Below the pieces are notes generated by a model. It saw nothing but the letters and a program-made list of their open reading frames with translations. It searched no databases and was not told the DNA's origin. Positions 8,001 to 14,854 of a DNA stretch of 19,827 bases are shown piece by piece. The translations under genes and the position numbers were made by a program. This stretch comes from an uncultured Planctomycetales bacterium (GTDB taxonomy: Bacteria > Planctomycetota > Planctomycetia > Pirellulales > S012-138). Every line of letters starts with the position of its first letter. Position 1 is the first letter of the stretch. The DNA is taken from contig CALJLD010000012.1 of the NCBI GenBank assembly GCA_937982665.1, forward strand, positions 1 through 19,827. The letters are read 5' to 3'.

Positions 8001-11000
8001 TCCGAAAGCTCCCAAGCCAAGCAAGCGAGCCACCAACGGCTTGGCGACAAAGATCAAAGTTCGCGGCGCGAAGCAGCACAACTTGCGGAATGTGGATGTT
8101 GAGATTCCCCGCGACGAGATGACCGTTTGCTGCGGACCCAGCGGTTCCGGCAAGACATCTTTGGCGATGGACACGATCTATGCCGAAGGACAACGTCGCT
8201 ATGTGGAAAGCCTGAGTTCGTACGCGCGGCAATTTGTCAGCCAGATGCAGAAGCCGCGGTTGGAGCACATCGAAGGCTTGTCGCCTGCGATTGCTATCGA
8301 GCAAAAAAATGCCGGCAACACTCCGCGTTCCACTGTGGGAACAGTTACGGAGATCTATGACTACCTGCGAATTCTCTTCTCGCGGCGCGGGGTTCCGTAT
8401 TGCCCTGATTGCGAGCAGCCAATCGGCATCCAAACGGCGGATCAGATTGTCGACAAGATTATGGCCCACGAGGAGGGGACCCGGCTGTACTTGATGGCGC
8501 CAGTGGAAATCGCCGTGGGCACCAAGTACGAGAGCTTGTGGGAAGAATGCCGTGCGGCCGGTTATGCGCGCGTGCGGATTGATGGCGAAACGCATTCACT
8601 TGACGATGTTCCGAAGATCGATCGTCGCCGCAAACATCGGGTGGAGATCGTCGTTGACCGAATTATTGTCAAGCAAGAAGCCATGCGGCGGATTGCGGAA
8701 AGCGTCGAACAGGCGCTTTCCCGTGGCACCGGCCTGATGCATGTCGCCTATCCGGCCGAAGGCCTGGCCGAGCCTAAATGGCAAGTTGTGATTCACAGTC
8801 AACACTTCGCCTGCGACGATTGCGGCCGAAGTTTTGAACCGCTCGCCCCGCAACACTTCTCATTCAACAGCTCCTTCGGCTGGTGCGAAGCCTGCGAAGG
8901 CTTGGGCACGCAGCGAGGGGCCAACCCTGCGGCTTTAGTCAAAGACGAGAACCTCACGCTCGCCGAAGGTGCCTTGGCGGTCTGGTCCACGCAGCATTCG
9001 GCTCTCGGTCAGGCCATGCTGGCCGCTTTCGCCCAACATACCGGCATTCCCACGGACGTGCCTTTTCGCGATTTGAATGCCCGGCAAAAGCGTGTGATTT
9101 TTCGGGGATTGCCGGAGGACGAGTGGATCGAAGGCCCGCCAGCCAACGGAAAGTCCAGCTCTCCGGCGTTTCGCTTTCAGTTCAAAGGGCTGTACCCGGC
9201 GCTGGAAGAAGCGGCCAACTTGTCCACAACCATCCGCAATCGGCTTTCGCACCTGATGGACGAAGTGGACTGCGCGGAATGCGGCGGTTCCCGGCTGCGG
9301 GATGATGCCGCCGCAATGCGGTATCGCAATCGAACAATTGACGAATACTGCCGGATGCCGTTGGGGCGATTGGTCGACGAGGTCCGCGGCTGGGACTTGG
9401 ACAAGACAGATCAGAAGGTGGCAGGCGAACTCATTCGCGAGGTGCGTGACCGGCTGACGTTCCTTGTCGACGTCGGCCTGGACTATCTGACGCTGCACCG
9501 CGCCGCGCCAACGCTTTCCGGTGGTGAAGCCCAGCGAATTCGGCTGGCCAGCCAGGTGGGAAGCGGTCTGACCGGCGTGTTGTACGTATTGGACGAACCA
9601 ACGATTGGTCTCCACCCACGCGATAACTTACGGCTGATCTCCGCGCTCAAGAAGCTCCGCGACTTGGGAAATACTCTGATCCTTGTCGAGCACGATCGCG
9701 AAGTCATCGCCGCGGCTGATCAACTGCTCGACTTTGGACCTGCCGCGGGGCGCAACGGCGGGAAGATCGTTGCGCGCGGCGAGCCGGAACAAGTCGCCAA
9801 GAAAAAGGTCTCGCTGACTGGCAACTTCCTTTCCGGCAGGAAGTCGATCCCCGTTCCGACAAATCGCCGTATCGCGCCGGGCGATTCTGCCGCCGAAGCG
9901 GCGACCGCCAAGAAAAAGTCCGCCCGTACAAGAAAGAGACCGGTCAAGAAGACCGCCAAGAATCAGGCAATCTCAACTCCACGCGAACGCTTTAACTGGC
10001 TCAAGATCATCGGGGCCCGCCACAACAACTTGCGTGATATCTCCACGGCCCTCCCGCTGGCGGCGTTCACCGCCATCACCGGACCAAGCGGCAGCGGAAA
10101 GAGCACGCTGATTGAAGAGATTCTCTACAAGTCTTTGTCCCGCACGCTGCACAGGGCCACCGCCATCCCGGGTGCGCACGATGCCATTAAAGGCTTGGAG
10201 TTTGTCAACAAGGTGATCCGCGTTGACCAACAACCACTAGGGAATTCTCCCAGTTCCAACCCGGCCACGTACACAGGCGCTTTTGAGCTGATTCGCCAGC
10301 TCTTTGCTCAACTGCCGGATGCCAAGATTCGCGGCTACACTCCTCGGCGTTTCAGTTTCAACGTTCCCGGTGGGCGCTGTGAAAGTTGCGAAGGGCAAGG
10401 CCAGCTGCGGATTGAAATGCATTTTCTGCCGGACGTTTGGGTGGAGTGCGATACCTGCCGCGGCCAGCGCTACAATGCCGAGACTTTGGCCGTGCGCTAC
10501 AAGGAACACAATGTTTCGGATGTGCTGAACCTTGAGATCGCCAAAGCGGTGGAACTGTTCCAGAACATTCCCAAGATCCGCCGCATCTTGCAGACGTTGT
10601 GCGATGTTGGACTGGAATACCTCACGCTTGGCCAACCGGCGCCCACACTCTCCGGTGGCGAAGCCCAGCGCGTGAAGCTGGCCGCCGAACTTTCCCGCCC
10701 GGACACAGGTCGCACGCTCTATCTGCTGGACGAACCCACAACCGGTTTGCACTTTGATGATTTGCGCAAACTGCTGGACCTACTCAACCGCCTGGTGGAC
10801 TTGGGCAACACGGTCGTCGTTATCGAACACAACCTGGATGTCATCAAGAACGCGGACTGGGTGATCGACCTGGGGCCCGAGGCTGGAAACTCCGGCGGGC
10901 AAATTGTTTTCGCCGGTACGCCTGAGGAACTCGTCGCGCATGCGGCACTCGCCAGCGAGCCGCAAAACGGCAAGCGGGCCACCAAGAAGAGCGCCACAAA

Positions 11001-12141
11001 GAAACGGCCAACAAAGAAAACCGCGGCGAAAAAAAAAGCCCAGCCTGCGGGCAATCTCTTGCGCTCGCACACGGGCGAAGCTCTCGCCCCAGTATTGACC
11101 GCCGGGCCGCATGAGCCGCGGATAGCTCATGACTTTGCGGCCGAAGCGTCCAAGCTCAGCGATGGGCTGGACATCACGGCCGTCGGCCAAGGTGTGAAGA
11201 TGCCTTGGGAAGAAGATGGCCGTCGGTGGCACACTGTGGATCGTGTTGGCCGTAAAGGCGAACCGTGCAAGTGGGAAGGCGAAGCGCTGGCCGCCGTCAT
11301 TGATCGCATTTACGAATTGGGTGAATTCAGCGAAACAGATTGGAGCCAACGGACGGTTGTGGAAATCGCGGCCGAAAAGAAATCCGACGGCTGGTTCTTT
11401 CATGCCATCACCGGTGAACCTTGGCTGGTGAAGCTCAAGTTTCGCGTCGCTTCGCGAACCTTCAAGCGCGAAGAACTGTTGAATCGTCTGGCGCTTACGC
11501 CGCTAGATGACATGCCGGATTTGCCTGTTTACGGGGGTGAGCCGCGTGTCAAATGCAAGAACTTGCGGGGGCCATGGCAGGAAGTGCAACTGGCCGTGCA
11601 TACACTTGCCGAGATTGATCACGACGAATTCTGGGCGTTCCTCAAAGAAGCCGTCGAAAGTTTCGAGAAGGCAACCAATCGCTTCAACGAGTCGCCCGAA
11701 GTTGTGATGCCATGGAAGAAGCTCGGACAGAAATGGCACTTCAATCGCCGCGGGTTTCCGCCAGGCAAGAAAGTGCAATGGTCCATGGATACGTTGCAGG
11801 ACCTGTATGATTTGCTGGTCGATACAGCTGCCGAAGGGCAATTCTTGTGGAACAACCAGCAAGTGGTGCATTTGTTTGTGCCTGAGCAAAAGGAGCCCTG
11901 GGCAACGCTACATACCAAGCGAGTTGATTCCTTGCACCTCACGCTGACCGGGCCGAAGGACCGCTTCGCAATGGGTCGGATTGCCAAATTGGGGGCCGGT
12001 CGGGAATTCAAGGCCGACCTCGCCGATGTTGATCAAGTGAAGATCAAATTCCGCAATCCGGATGACGTGCACAGCAAGGCTTTGGAAGATTTCCTGCAGG
12101 AACATTTGCAGACAGTCATTGAATCCCAAGCCGCCAAGTAG
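5023..12141 (+). CDS. uvrA: Tandem double-length UvrA (excinuclease ABC subunit A) with duplicated C-terminal extension, 2372 aa
   Basis: UvrA is the damage-sensing ATPase of nucleotide excision repair; it loads UvrB on lesions. Canonical UvrA is about 940 residues. This chain holds two copies plus a tail. Residues counted from ATG 5023: copy 1 has Walker A Lys39, zinc Cys276/279/300/303, signature LSGGESQ at 530, Walker B Asp556, Walker A Lys688, zinc Cys781/784/804/807, signature at 871 and Asp898. Copy 2 (from about 1011) has Lys1044, Cys1264/1267/1288/1291, signature 1498, Asp1524, Lys1693, Cys1786/1789/1809/1812, signature 1876 and Asp1903. All four ATP sites and zinc modules look intact. 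Copy 1 keeps the UvrB-docking motif VRGQKGEH; copy 2 does not. Lys/Ala-rich linkers lie at about 1628-1648 and 1983-2007. The UvrA end (SHTGEALAPVL, about 2015) is followed by two copies of an unknown module (2058-2226, 2227-2372). An in-frame TTG at 5005 is an alternative start; neither has a good ribosome binding site. Confidence 0.96.
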   Translation: MTASDIEIRGAREHNLRDVEVAIPRNQLVCLTGVSGSGKSSLAFDTLFAEGQRRYVESLSTFARQYLGQMPKPDVDFIAGLSPSISISQKTSGQNPRSTVGTITEIYDYLRVLFARVGQGHCPSCSRRITAQSREQIIEQISALPASAKFSVLAPLVRGQKGEHRDLFADLIKQGFLRARVDGEIVSLSDDLRLDRQMRHNIEVVIDRLTGAKSHATRLAEAVELALRMGDGNLIVAPNDEVAGPSMPAAIEAEEGSPTPQRGKNADMTFSAHYACTHCRRSFEPPSPQLFSFNSPRGMCQACDGLGQVYSFDIERLIPDATKSFQQGCFELIGAWRDLGRWRKHIYSGLAETLEYREELEPGTVLETPWDELDSKLQRALLWGTGDLHITFTWKAGGGQHKYGGTWDGIIPELLEKYRGSKSKMQRRQLEAYMRVVRCGECEGQRLNEQARSVRIASAHRKFADASEKSLPEVCNLAVSDAADFFSKVQLDGTRKKIAEDALKEITGRLGFLHGVGLEYLSLDRTAPTLSGGESQRIRLAGQVGCGLVGVTYILDEPSIGLHPRDNTRLLGTLKQLRDLGNTVVVVEHDEDTMRAADHIIDFGPGPGIRGGEVVAKGSPRDIEREDRSLTGGFLSGKQTIAVPETRRSPTDKQLRVVGATHNNLKNIDVALPLGLFVCVTGVSGSGKSSLVNEIIANTLHVELNRGEAEPGACERVEGLEHLGKWLGIDQSPIGRTPRSNPATYIKVFDDIRRLFAQLPEAKTRGYKEGRFSFNVNGGRCEACEGNGSNKLEMDFLADVWVTCPVCEGHRFNRETLQVRYKGKSIADVLEMDVQQALAHFENIPKIKTKLQTLHDVGLDYLKLGQPSPTLSGGEAQRIKLARELVKRSTGQTLYLLDEPTTGLHFADIRMLLSVLHGFVEAGNTVLVVEHQLDVIKTADWVIDLGPEGGASGGRVIAAGPPEEVAQAAKSHTGAALAEVLPNISRTNGKPATPKAPKPSKRATNGLATKIKVRGAKQHNLRNVDVEIPRDEMTVCCGPSGSGKTSLAMDTIYAEGQRRYVESLSSYARQFVSQMQKPRLEHIEGLSPAIAIEQKNAGNTPRSTVGTVTEIYDYLRILFSRRGVPYCPDCEQPIGIQTADQIVDKIMAHEEGTRLYLMAPVEIAVGTKYESLWEECRAAGYARVRIDGETHSLDDVPKIDRRRKHRVEIVVDRIIVKQEAMRRIAESVEQALSRGTGLMHVAYPAEGLAEPKWQVVIHSQHFACDDCGRSFEPLAPQHFSFNSSFGWCEACEGLGTQRGANPAALVKDENLTLAEGALAVWSTQHSALGQAMLAAFAQHTGIPTDVPFRDLNARQKRVIFRGLPEDEWIEGPPANGKSSSPAFRFQFKGLYPALEEAANLSTTIRNRLSHLMDEVDCAECGGSRLRDDAAAMRYRNRTIDEYCRMPLGRLVDEVRGWDLDKTDQKVAGELIREVRDRLTFLVDVGLDYLTLHRAAPTLSGGEAQRIRLASQVGSGLTGVLYVLDEPTIGLHPRDNLRLISALKKLRDLGNTLILVEHDREVIAAADQLLDFGPAAGRNGGKIVARGEPEQVAKKKVSLTGNFLSGRKSIPVPTNRRIAPGDSAAEAATAKKKSARTRKRPVKKTAKNQAISTPRERFNWLKIIGARHNNLRDISTALPLAAFTAITGPSGSGKSTLIEEILYKSLSRTLHRATAIPGAHDAIKGLEFVNKVIRVDQQPLGNSPSSNPATYTGAFELIRQLFAQLPDAKIRGYTPRRFSFNVPGGRCESCEGQGQLRIEMHFLPDVWVECDTCRGQRYNAETLAVRYKEHNVSDVLNLEIAKAVELFQNIPKIRRILQTLCDVGLEYLTLGQPAPTLSGGEAQRVKLAAELSRPDTGRTLYLLDEPTTGLHFDDLRKLLDLLNRLVDLGNTVVVIEHNLDVIKNADWVIDLGPEAGNSGGQIVFAGTPEELVAHAALASEPQNGKRATKKSATKKRPTKKTAAKKKAQPAGNLLRSHTGEALAPVLTAGPHEPRIAHDFAAEASKLSDGLDITAVGQGVKMPWEEDGRRWHTVDRVGRKGEPCKWEGEALAAVIDRIYELGEFSETDWSQRTVVEIAAEKKSDGWFFHAITGEPWLVKLKFRVASRTFKREELLNRLALTPLDDMPDLPVYGGEPRVKCKNLRGPWQEVQLAVHTLAEIDHDEFWAFLKEAVESFEKATNRFNESPEVVMPWKKLGQKWHFNRRGFPPGKKVQWSMDTLQDLYDLLVDTAAEGQFLWNNQQVVHLFVPEQKEPWATLHTKRVDSLHLTLTGPKDRFAMGRIAKLGAGREFKADLADVDQVKIKFRNPDDVHSKALEDFLQEHLQTVIESQAAK
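11194..12138 (+). repeat. Internal protein duplication in the UvrA C-terminal extension (two modules)
   Basis: Module 1 (11194-11700) starts VKMPWEEDGRRWH and module 2 (11701-12138) starts VVMPWKKLGQKWH. Both continue with a Gly/Lys segment, a Trp and a helix (LAAVIDRIYELGEF versus LQDLYDLLVDTAAEGQF). Then come a VV strand, a G/KEPW motif (GEPWLVKLKF versus KEPWATLHTK), a VK.K strand near the end and a closing helix (FWAFLKEAVESF versus ALEDFLQEHLQTV). The copies are divergent, so the duplication is old. I do not recognise the fold. Confidence 0.7.
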
Positions 12142-12179
12142 GAGTACAAGAGAACGGCCAAGGCAGAAAGGAACGCGAA

Positions 12180-12542
12180 ATGACGGCTAGCGACGCCATG
12201 CGCCAAATCGACGTTCAACTTTCCCATGTCTGGATGGTGCGGACGTTTCTCAAACATTCGGAGGAAGCGGAGGAAGACGAGGACGTGCGAGAAGTCCATC
12301 GGGCGTTGTACGACTACGCGCTCGCTCTGGGTGGTCCACTCAAAGCTGACGATGCGGAAGCTTATATGAAGACCGCATCCAAGAAGTTAACTCGCCTCAA
12401 GAAAGCGGTTGAGTTGTTTCGTGAGATCCAGCCTGAGGTTTCGACGCATACCAACTTCGAGATGGCTGCCGTCTCGCTGGCCAAGGCAGTGAGCGAAATC
12501 GAACAGATCGTCATGGCGGCGAAAGCCGCGAAAAACACATAG
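12180..12542 (+). CDS. Conserved-looking small helical protein of unknown function, 120 aa
   Basis: I do not recognise the family. The protein is small and soluble, with no signal peptide or membrane segment, and is almost entirely helix-forming: an acidic stretch near residue 27 (HSEEAEEDEDVREVH), a Lys-rich middle (TASKKLTRLKKAVELF) and an Ala/Lys-rich C-terminus. The ATG at 12180 has AAAGGAA about seven bases upstream, a better ribosome binding site than most genes here. It begins 38 bases after the uvrA stop on the same strand, so it is probably co-transcribed with uvrA. A role linked to repair is possible from position alone; nothing in the sequence proves it. Confidence 0.7.
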   Translation: MTASDAMRQIDVQLSHVWMVRTFLKHSEEAEEDEDVREVHRALYDYALALGGPLKADDAEAYMKTASKKLTRLKKAVELFREIQPEVSTHTNFEMAAVSLAKAVSEIEQIVMAAKAAKNT

Positions 12543-12793
12543 CAACGCAGGAGCAGCATCGAAATCAGCACGCCCCTTCGCGAATCGAATTTGCAATGTT
12601 GGCAAGAATTGCTCGTCGTGAGCGAATGACGTGAACGAATGACCGGTGAATCGCCGGACCGAGAGGAAATGTCGGCGAATCCACCCATCCGGTTCGGTGC
12701 AGATTCTTGTTTCCGGGATTCGAACTGACTAGGTTTAAGCGGGAATTCACGGATATCCGCCGCCCCTCGCTTATAGGAACTTGGGAACCCAAA

Positions 12794-13369
12794 ATGCCGC
12801 AATGGTACGTCCATACACACGGGGGAGAACGGCACGGGCCAATCGAGCGCGAGGAACTCGATCAATGGGTTGCCGCAGGCCGGGTCACCGCGGAGTGCCA
12901 GGTATGGATGGAGGGGTGGCCAGAGTGGCGACAAGCGCCAGAAGTTTTTCCTGAACTCAAGAGTTCAGAACCAGCGCAGCCACAACAGACAGCCGGTGAT
13001 GCGCTAAGTGGTGGGCAAGCCCCGGCAGGTCCAGCTGGATCGCCGTTTGCGGGAACACCACAGCCAGGCCAACCCCAACCGGTGTATGCCGGAGGTGGGG
13101 GAGCTATGCTCCCGGACCGTAGCGTTACGGTCTTTGTATTGGGACTTATCGGCATTCTACTTTGCCAGATTCTTTGTATTCCGGCATGGATCATGGGTTC
13201 ATCAGATTTGAAAGAGATTGATGCCGGCCGTCGTGATCCTTCCGGGCGCGGTATGACGTTGGCCGGAATGATCTTGGGAATCGTCGGCTCGATCATGTTG
13301 ATCATCTCCGTGTTGGGCGTGTGCTTGTGGTTTGCGTTTTTCGGAGCGATCGTTGGCGGCTTAGCTTGA
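12794..13369 (+). CDS. GYF_2 (DUF4339) domain membrane protein with DUF4190-like C-terminus, paralogue 1, 191 aa
   Basis: Residues 4-55 match the GYF_2/DUF4339 fold, a small putative peptide-binding domain: WYVHTHGGERHGPIEREEL at the start, then CQVWMEGWPEWR. A Gly/Pro/Gln-rich linker (about 56-104) leads to LPDRSVTVF. Two hydrophobic segments follow (about 111-135 and 154-190), separated by SSDLKEIDAGRRDPSGRG, the loop pattern of DUF4190-type proteins. The GYF_2 domain should be soluble and tethered by two membrane helices. Start at ATG 12794 places the domain at the very N-terminus, as in its two downstream paralogues. A TTG start 29 codons upstream would add an unrelated R-rich leader and is rejected. 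Partners are unknown; proline-rich peptides are the known ligands of eukaryotic GYF domains. Confidence 0.9.
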   Translation: MPQWYVHTHGGERHGPIEREELDQWVAAGRVTAECQVWMEGWPEWRQAPEVFPELKSSEPAQPQQTAGDALSGGQAPAGPAGSPFAGTPQPGQPQPVYAGGGGAMLPDRSVTVFVLGLIGILLCQILCIPAWIMGSSDLKEIDAGRRDPSGRGMTLAGMILGIVGSIMLIISVLGVCLWFAFFGAIVGGLA

Positions 13370-13446
13370 TGCGCTAGTTTGAACCGTGTGCGGCTTCAGA
13401 GAGTCGCTCAGTTTGGCAAAGAGAAACGTCCTGGGGAACGACAACA

Positions 13447-14037
13447 ATGGCGCAATGGTACATCCAGACACAGGCGGGACAGCGATACGGGCCCGTCGCG
13501 CGCGAGGAGTTGGATCGCTGGGTTGAGGAAGGCCGCGTGACCGCGCAGTGCCAGGTTTGGATGGAAGGCTGGCCAGAATGGCGTTTAGCGCCGGAGATCT
13601 TTCCACAGATACGGGATTCCTCGCAACAGTTTCAACAGCCGACGGGCCAGCAGCCTTCCGCCGGCGATGTTTTGGGTGGCGGCGGACAGCAGGCAGGGAG
13701 TCCGTTCAATCCGGCCAGCCCCACACCTTTTGGAGTGCCTCAAGGGAGGCCGCGCGTCGGTCAATATTCTGGTGGCGGGGGTGGTGGAATGCTCCCGGAC
13801 CGCAGCGTGACTGTATTTGTGTTTGGACTTATCGGCCTGATCATCTGGTGTTCATTCTTGGGTATTCCCGCATGGATCATGGGCTCCGCGGATTTGAAGG
13901 AAATTGATGCGGGGCGACGCGACCCCAGTGGCCGCGGTTTGACACTCGCCGGGATGATCTTGGGGATCATTGCCAGCATCCTGACGATCCTCATTGTGGG
14001 CTTTTACGCACTCGCTATTTGCGCCGCGTTACTTTGA
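13447..14037 (+). CDS. GYF_2 (DUF4339) domain membrane protein, paralogue 2, 196 aa
   Basis: Same architecture as its neighbours: N-terminal GYF_2 domain (WYIQTQAGQRYGPVAREEL, then CQVWMEGWPEWR), a Gln/Gly/Pro-rich linker with a six-glycine run, then LPDRSVTVF, one hydrophobic segment, the loop SADLKEIDAGRRDPSGRG, and a second hydrophobic segment ending AICAALL. It starts 77 bases after paralogue 1, which it resembles most closely. The linker is the least conserved part, while the GYF_2 core and membrane loop are nearly invariant, consistent with selection on the domain and the anchor. Co-transcription with paralogue 1 is plausible given the spacing and absence of a hairpin between them. Confidence 0.9.
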   Translation: MAQWYIQTQAGQRYGPVAREELDRWVEEGRVTAQCQVWMEGWPEWRLAPEIFPQIRDSSQQFQQPTGQQPSAGDVLGGGGQQAGSPFNPASPTPFGVPQGRPRVGQYSGGGGGGMLPDRSVTVFVFGLIGLIIWCSFLGIPAWIMGSADLKEIDAGRRDPSGRGLTLAGMILGIIASILTILIVGFYALAICAALL

Positions 14038-14159
14038 TAAGAAGTGGCATTCGTCGCAATTTGAATGTCATCTGGTGAATGGCCGCGCAGTGATCGCCAA
14101 GTTAATGTAGACCGTGTGGGATCCGCATTGACCCAACTGGTTGCGAACAAGGATCAACG

Positions 14160-14774
14160 ATGGCGAAATGGTTTGTTCACGCGCATAGCGGCCACCGTTA
14201 TGGCCCCGTTGAACGTGAGGAATTGGATCGCTGGGCTGCGGAAGGGCGCGTCACGGCGCGGTGCCAGATTTGGATGGAAGGGTGGCCAGAATGGCGTCCG
14301 GCGGCGGAGATCTTTCCGCAGTTGCAAGCTTCGCTGCAACAACCCATGGCCGGCAACGCTCCGACAGCCGGACAACAGACTTCGCCTGGAGCGCAGCAAG
14401 CTCAACAATCGGGCACAGTCGGCTCGCCCTTTGCCGCTGGTTCCTCAGTGCAATCGCCAGTGGGACAGTATCAGGCGCCAGCGGGACAAAGCCCTTACGG
14501 CGCCGCGGGCGGTACGCCGCTTCTGCCTGACCGCGGAGCGATGATTTTCGTGTTCGGACTGTTGAGCTTTATCTTTGGGTGCCTTTTCTTGGCAATCCCT
14601 GCCTGGCTGATGGGTGCGAGCGACCTCAAACAGATTGAGGCCGGACGCCGCGACCCGGCCGGACGAGGCATGACGATGGCCGGAATGATTCTCGGGATCG
14701 TCGCGCTCGTCGTTTCGATTCTGGCTTACATCATCTTATTCTTCATGTTCGCCGAAGAATCGGGCATGTTCTAA
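14160..14774 (+). CDS. GYF_2 (DUF4339) domain membrane protein, paralogue 3, 204 aa
   Basis: Third copy of the same architecture: GYF_2 domain (WFVHAHSGHRYGPVEREEL, then CQIWMEGWPEWR), a longer Gln/Ala/Ser/Gly linker, LLPDRGAMIFVFG opening the first membrane segment, the loop ASDLKQIEAGRRDPAGRG, and a second membrane segment followed by a short acidic tail (FAEESGMF). It is the most diverged of the three in the linker and membrane helices. AAGGAT lies about six bases before the ATG, giving it a clearer ribosome binding site than the other two. The gap to paralogue 2 is 122 bases, long enough for its own promoter. It converges on the minus-strand gene ending at 14838. Confidence 0.9.
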   Translation: MAKWFVHAHSGHRYGPVEREELDRWAAEGRVTARCQIWMEGWPEWRPAAEIFPQLQASLQQPMAGNAPTAGQQTSPGAQQAQQSGTVGSPFAAGSSVQSPVGQYQAPAGQSPYGAAGGTPLLPDRGAMIFVFGLLSFIFGCLFLAIPAWLMGASDLKQIEAGRRDPAGRGMTMAGMILGIVALVVSILAYIILFFMFAEESGMF

Positions 14775-14783
14775 GCCGCATGC

Positions 14784-14813
14784 AGCATGGCAACCAGCAG
14801 CCGCCGTGCTTTT
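14784..14813 (+). terminator. Weak hairpin terminator candidate after the GYF_2 cluster
   Basis: AGCATGGC (14784-14791) can pair with GCCGTGCT (14803-14810) with one G-U pair, leaving an 11-base loop and followed by TTTT. It lies 10 bases after the stop of paralogue 3. The stem is short and the T run brief. Confidence 0.35.
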
Positions 14814-14820
14814 GCCGTGG

Positions 14821-14854
14821 CTACTTGCTCTTCGGTGTTACTTGTTCTTCGGTG
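14821..14854. repeat. 17-bp near-identical tandem repeat at the 3' end of the secreted-protein gene
   Basis: CTACTTGCTCTTCGGTG (14821-14837) is followed at once by TTACTTGTTCTTCGGTG (14838-14854), differing at two positions. The second unit holds the last codons and stop of the minus-strand gene; the first unit repeats the stop (TAG instead of TAA) just beyond it. Confidence 0.8.

Noticed and set aside
12700..12780. tRNA-like T-loop (GGGATTCGAAC) read on the minus strand
   Set aside because: The bases either side of the TTCGAAT loop do not form a T stem, and no acceptor, D or anticodon arms can be drawn around it.
12707..12793. TTG-started extension of GYF_2 paralogue 1
   Set aside because: Both downstream paralogues begin exactly at M-x-x-W(Y/F), matching the ATG at 12794; the extension has no counterpart.
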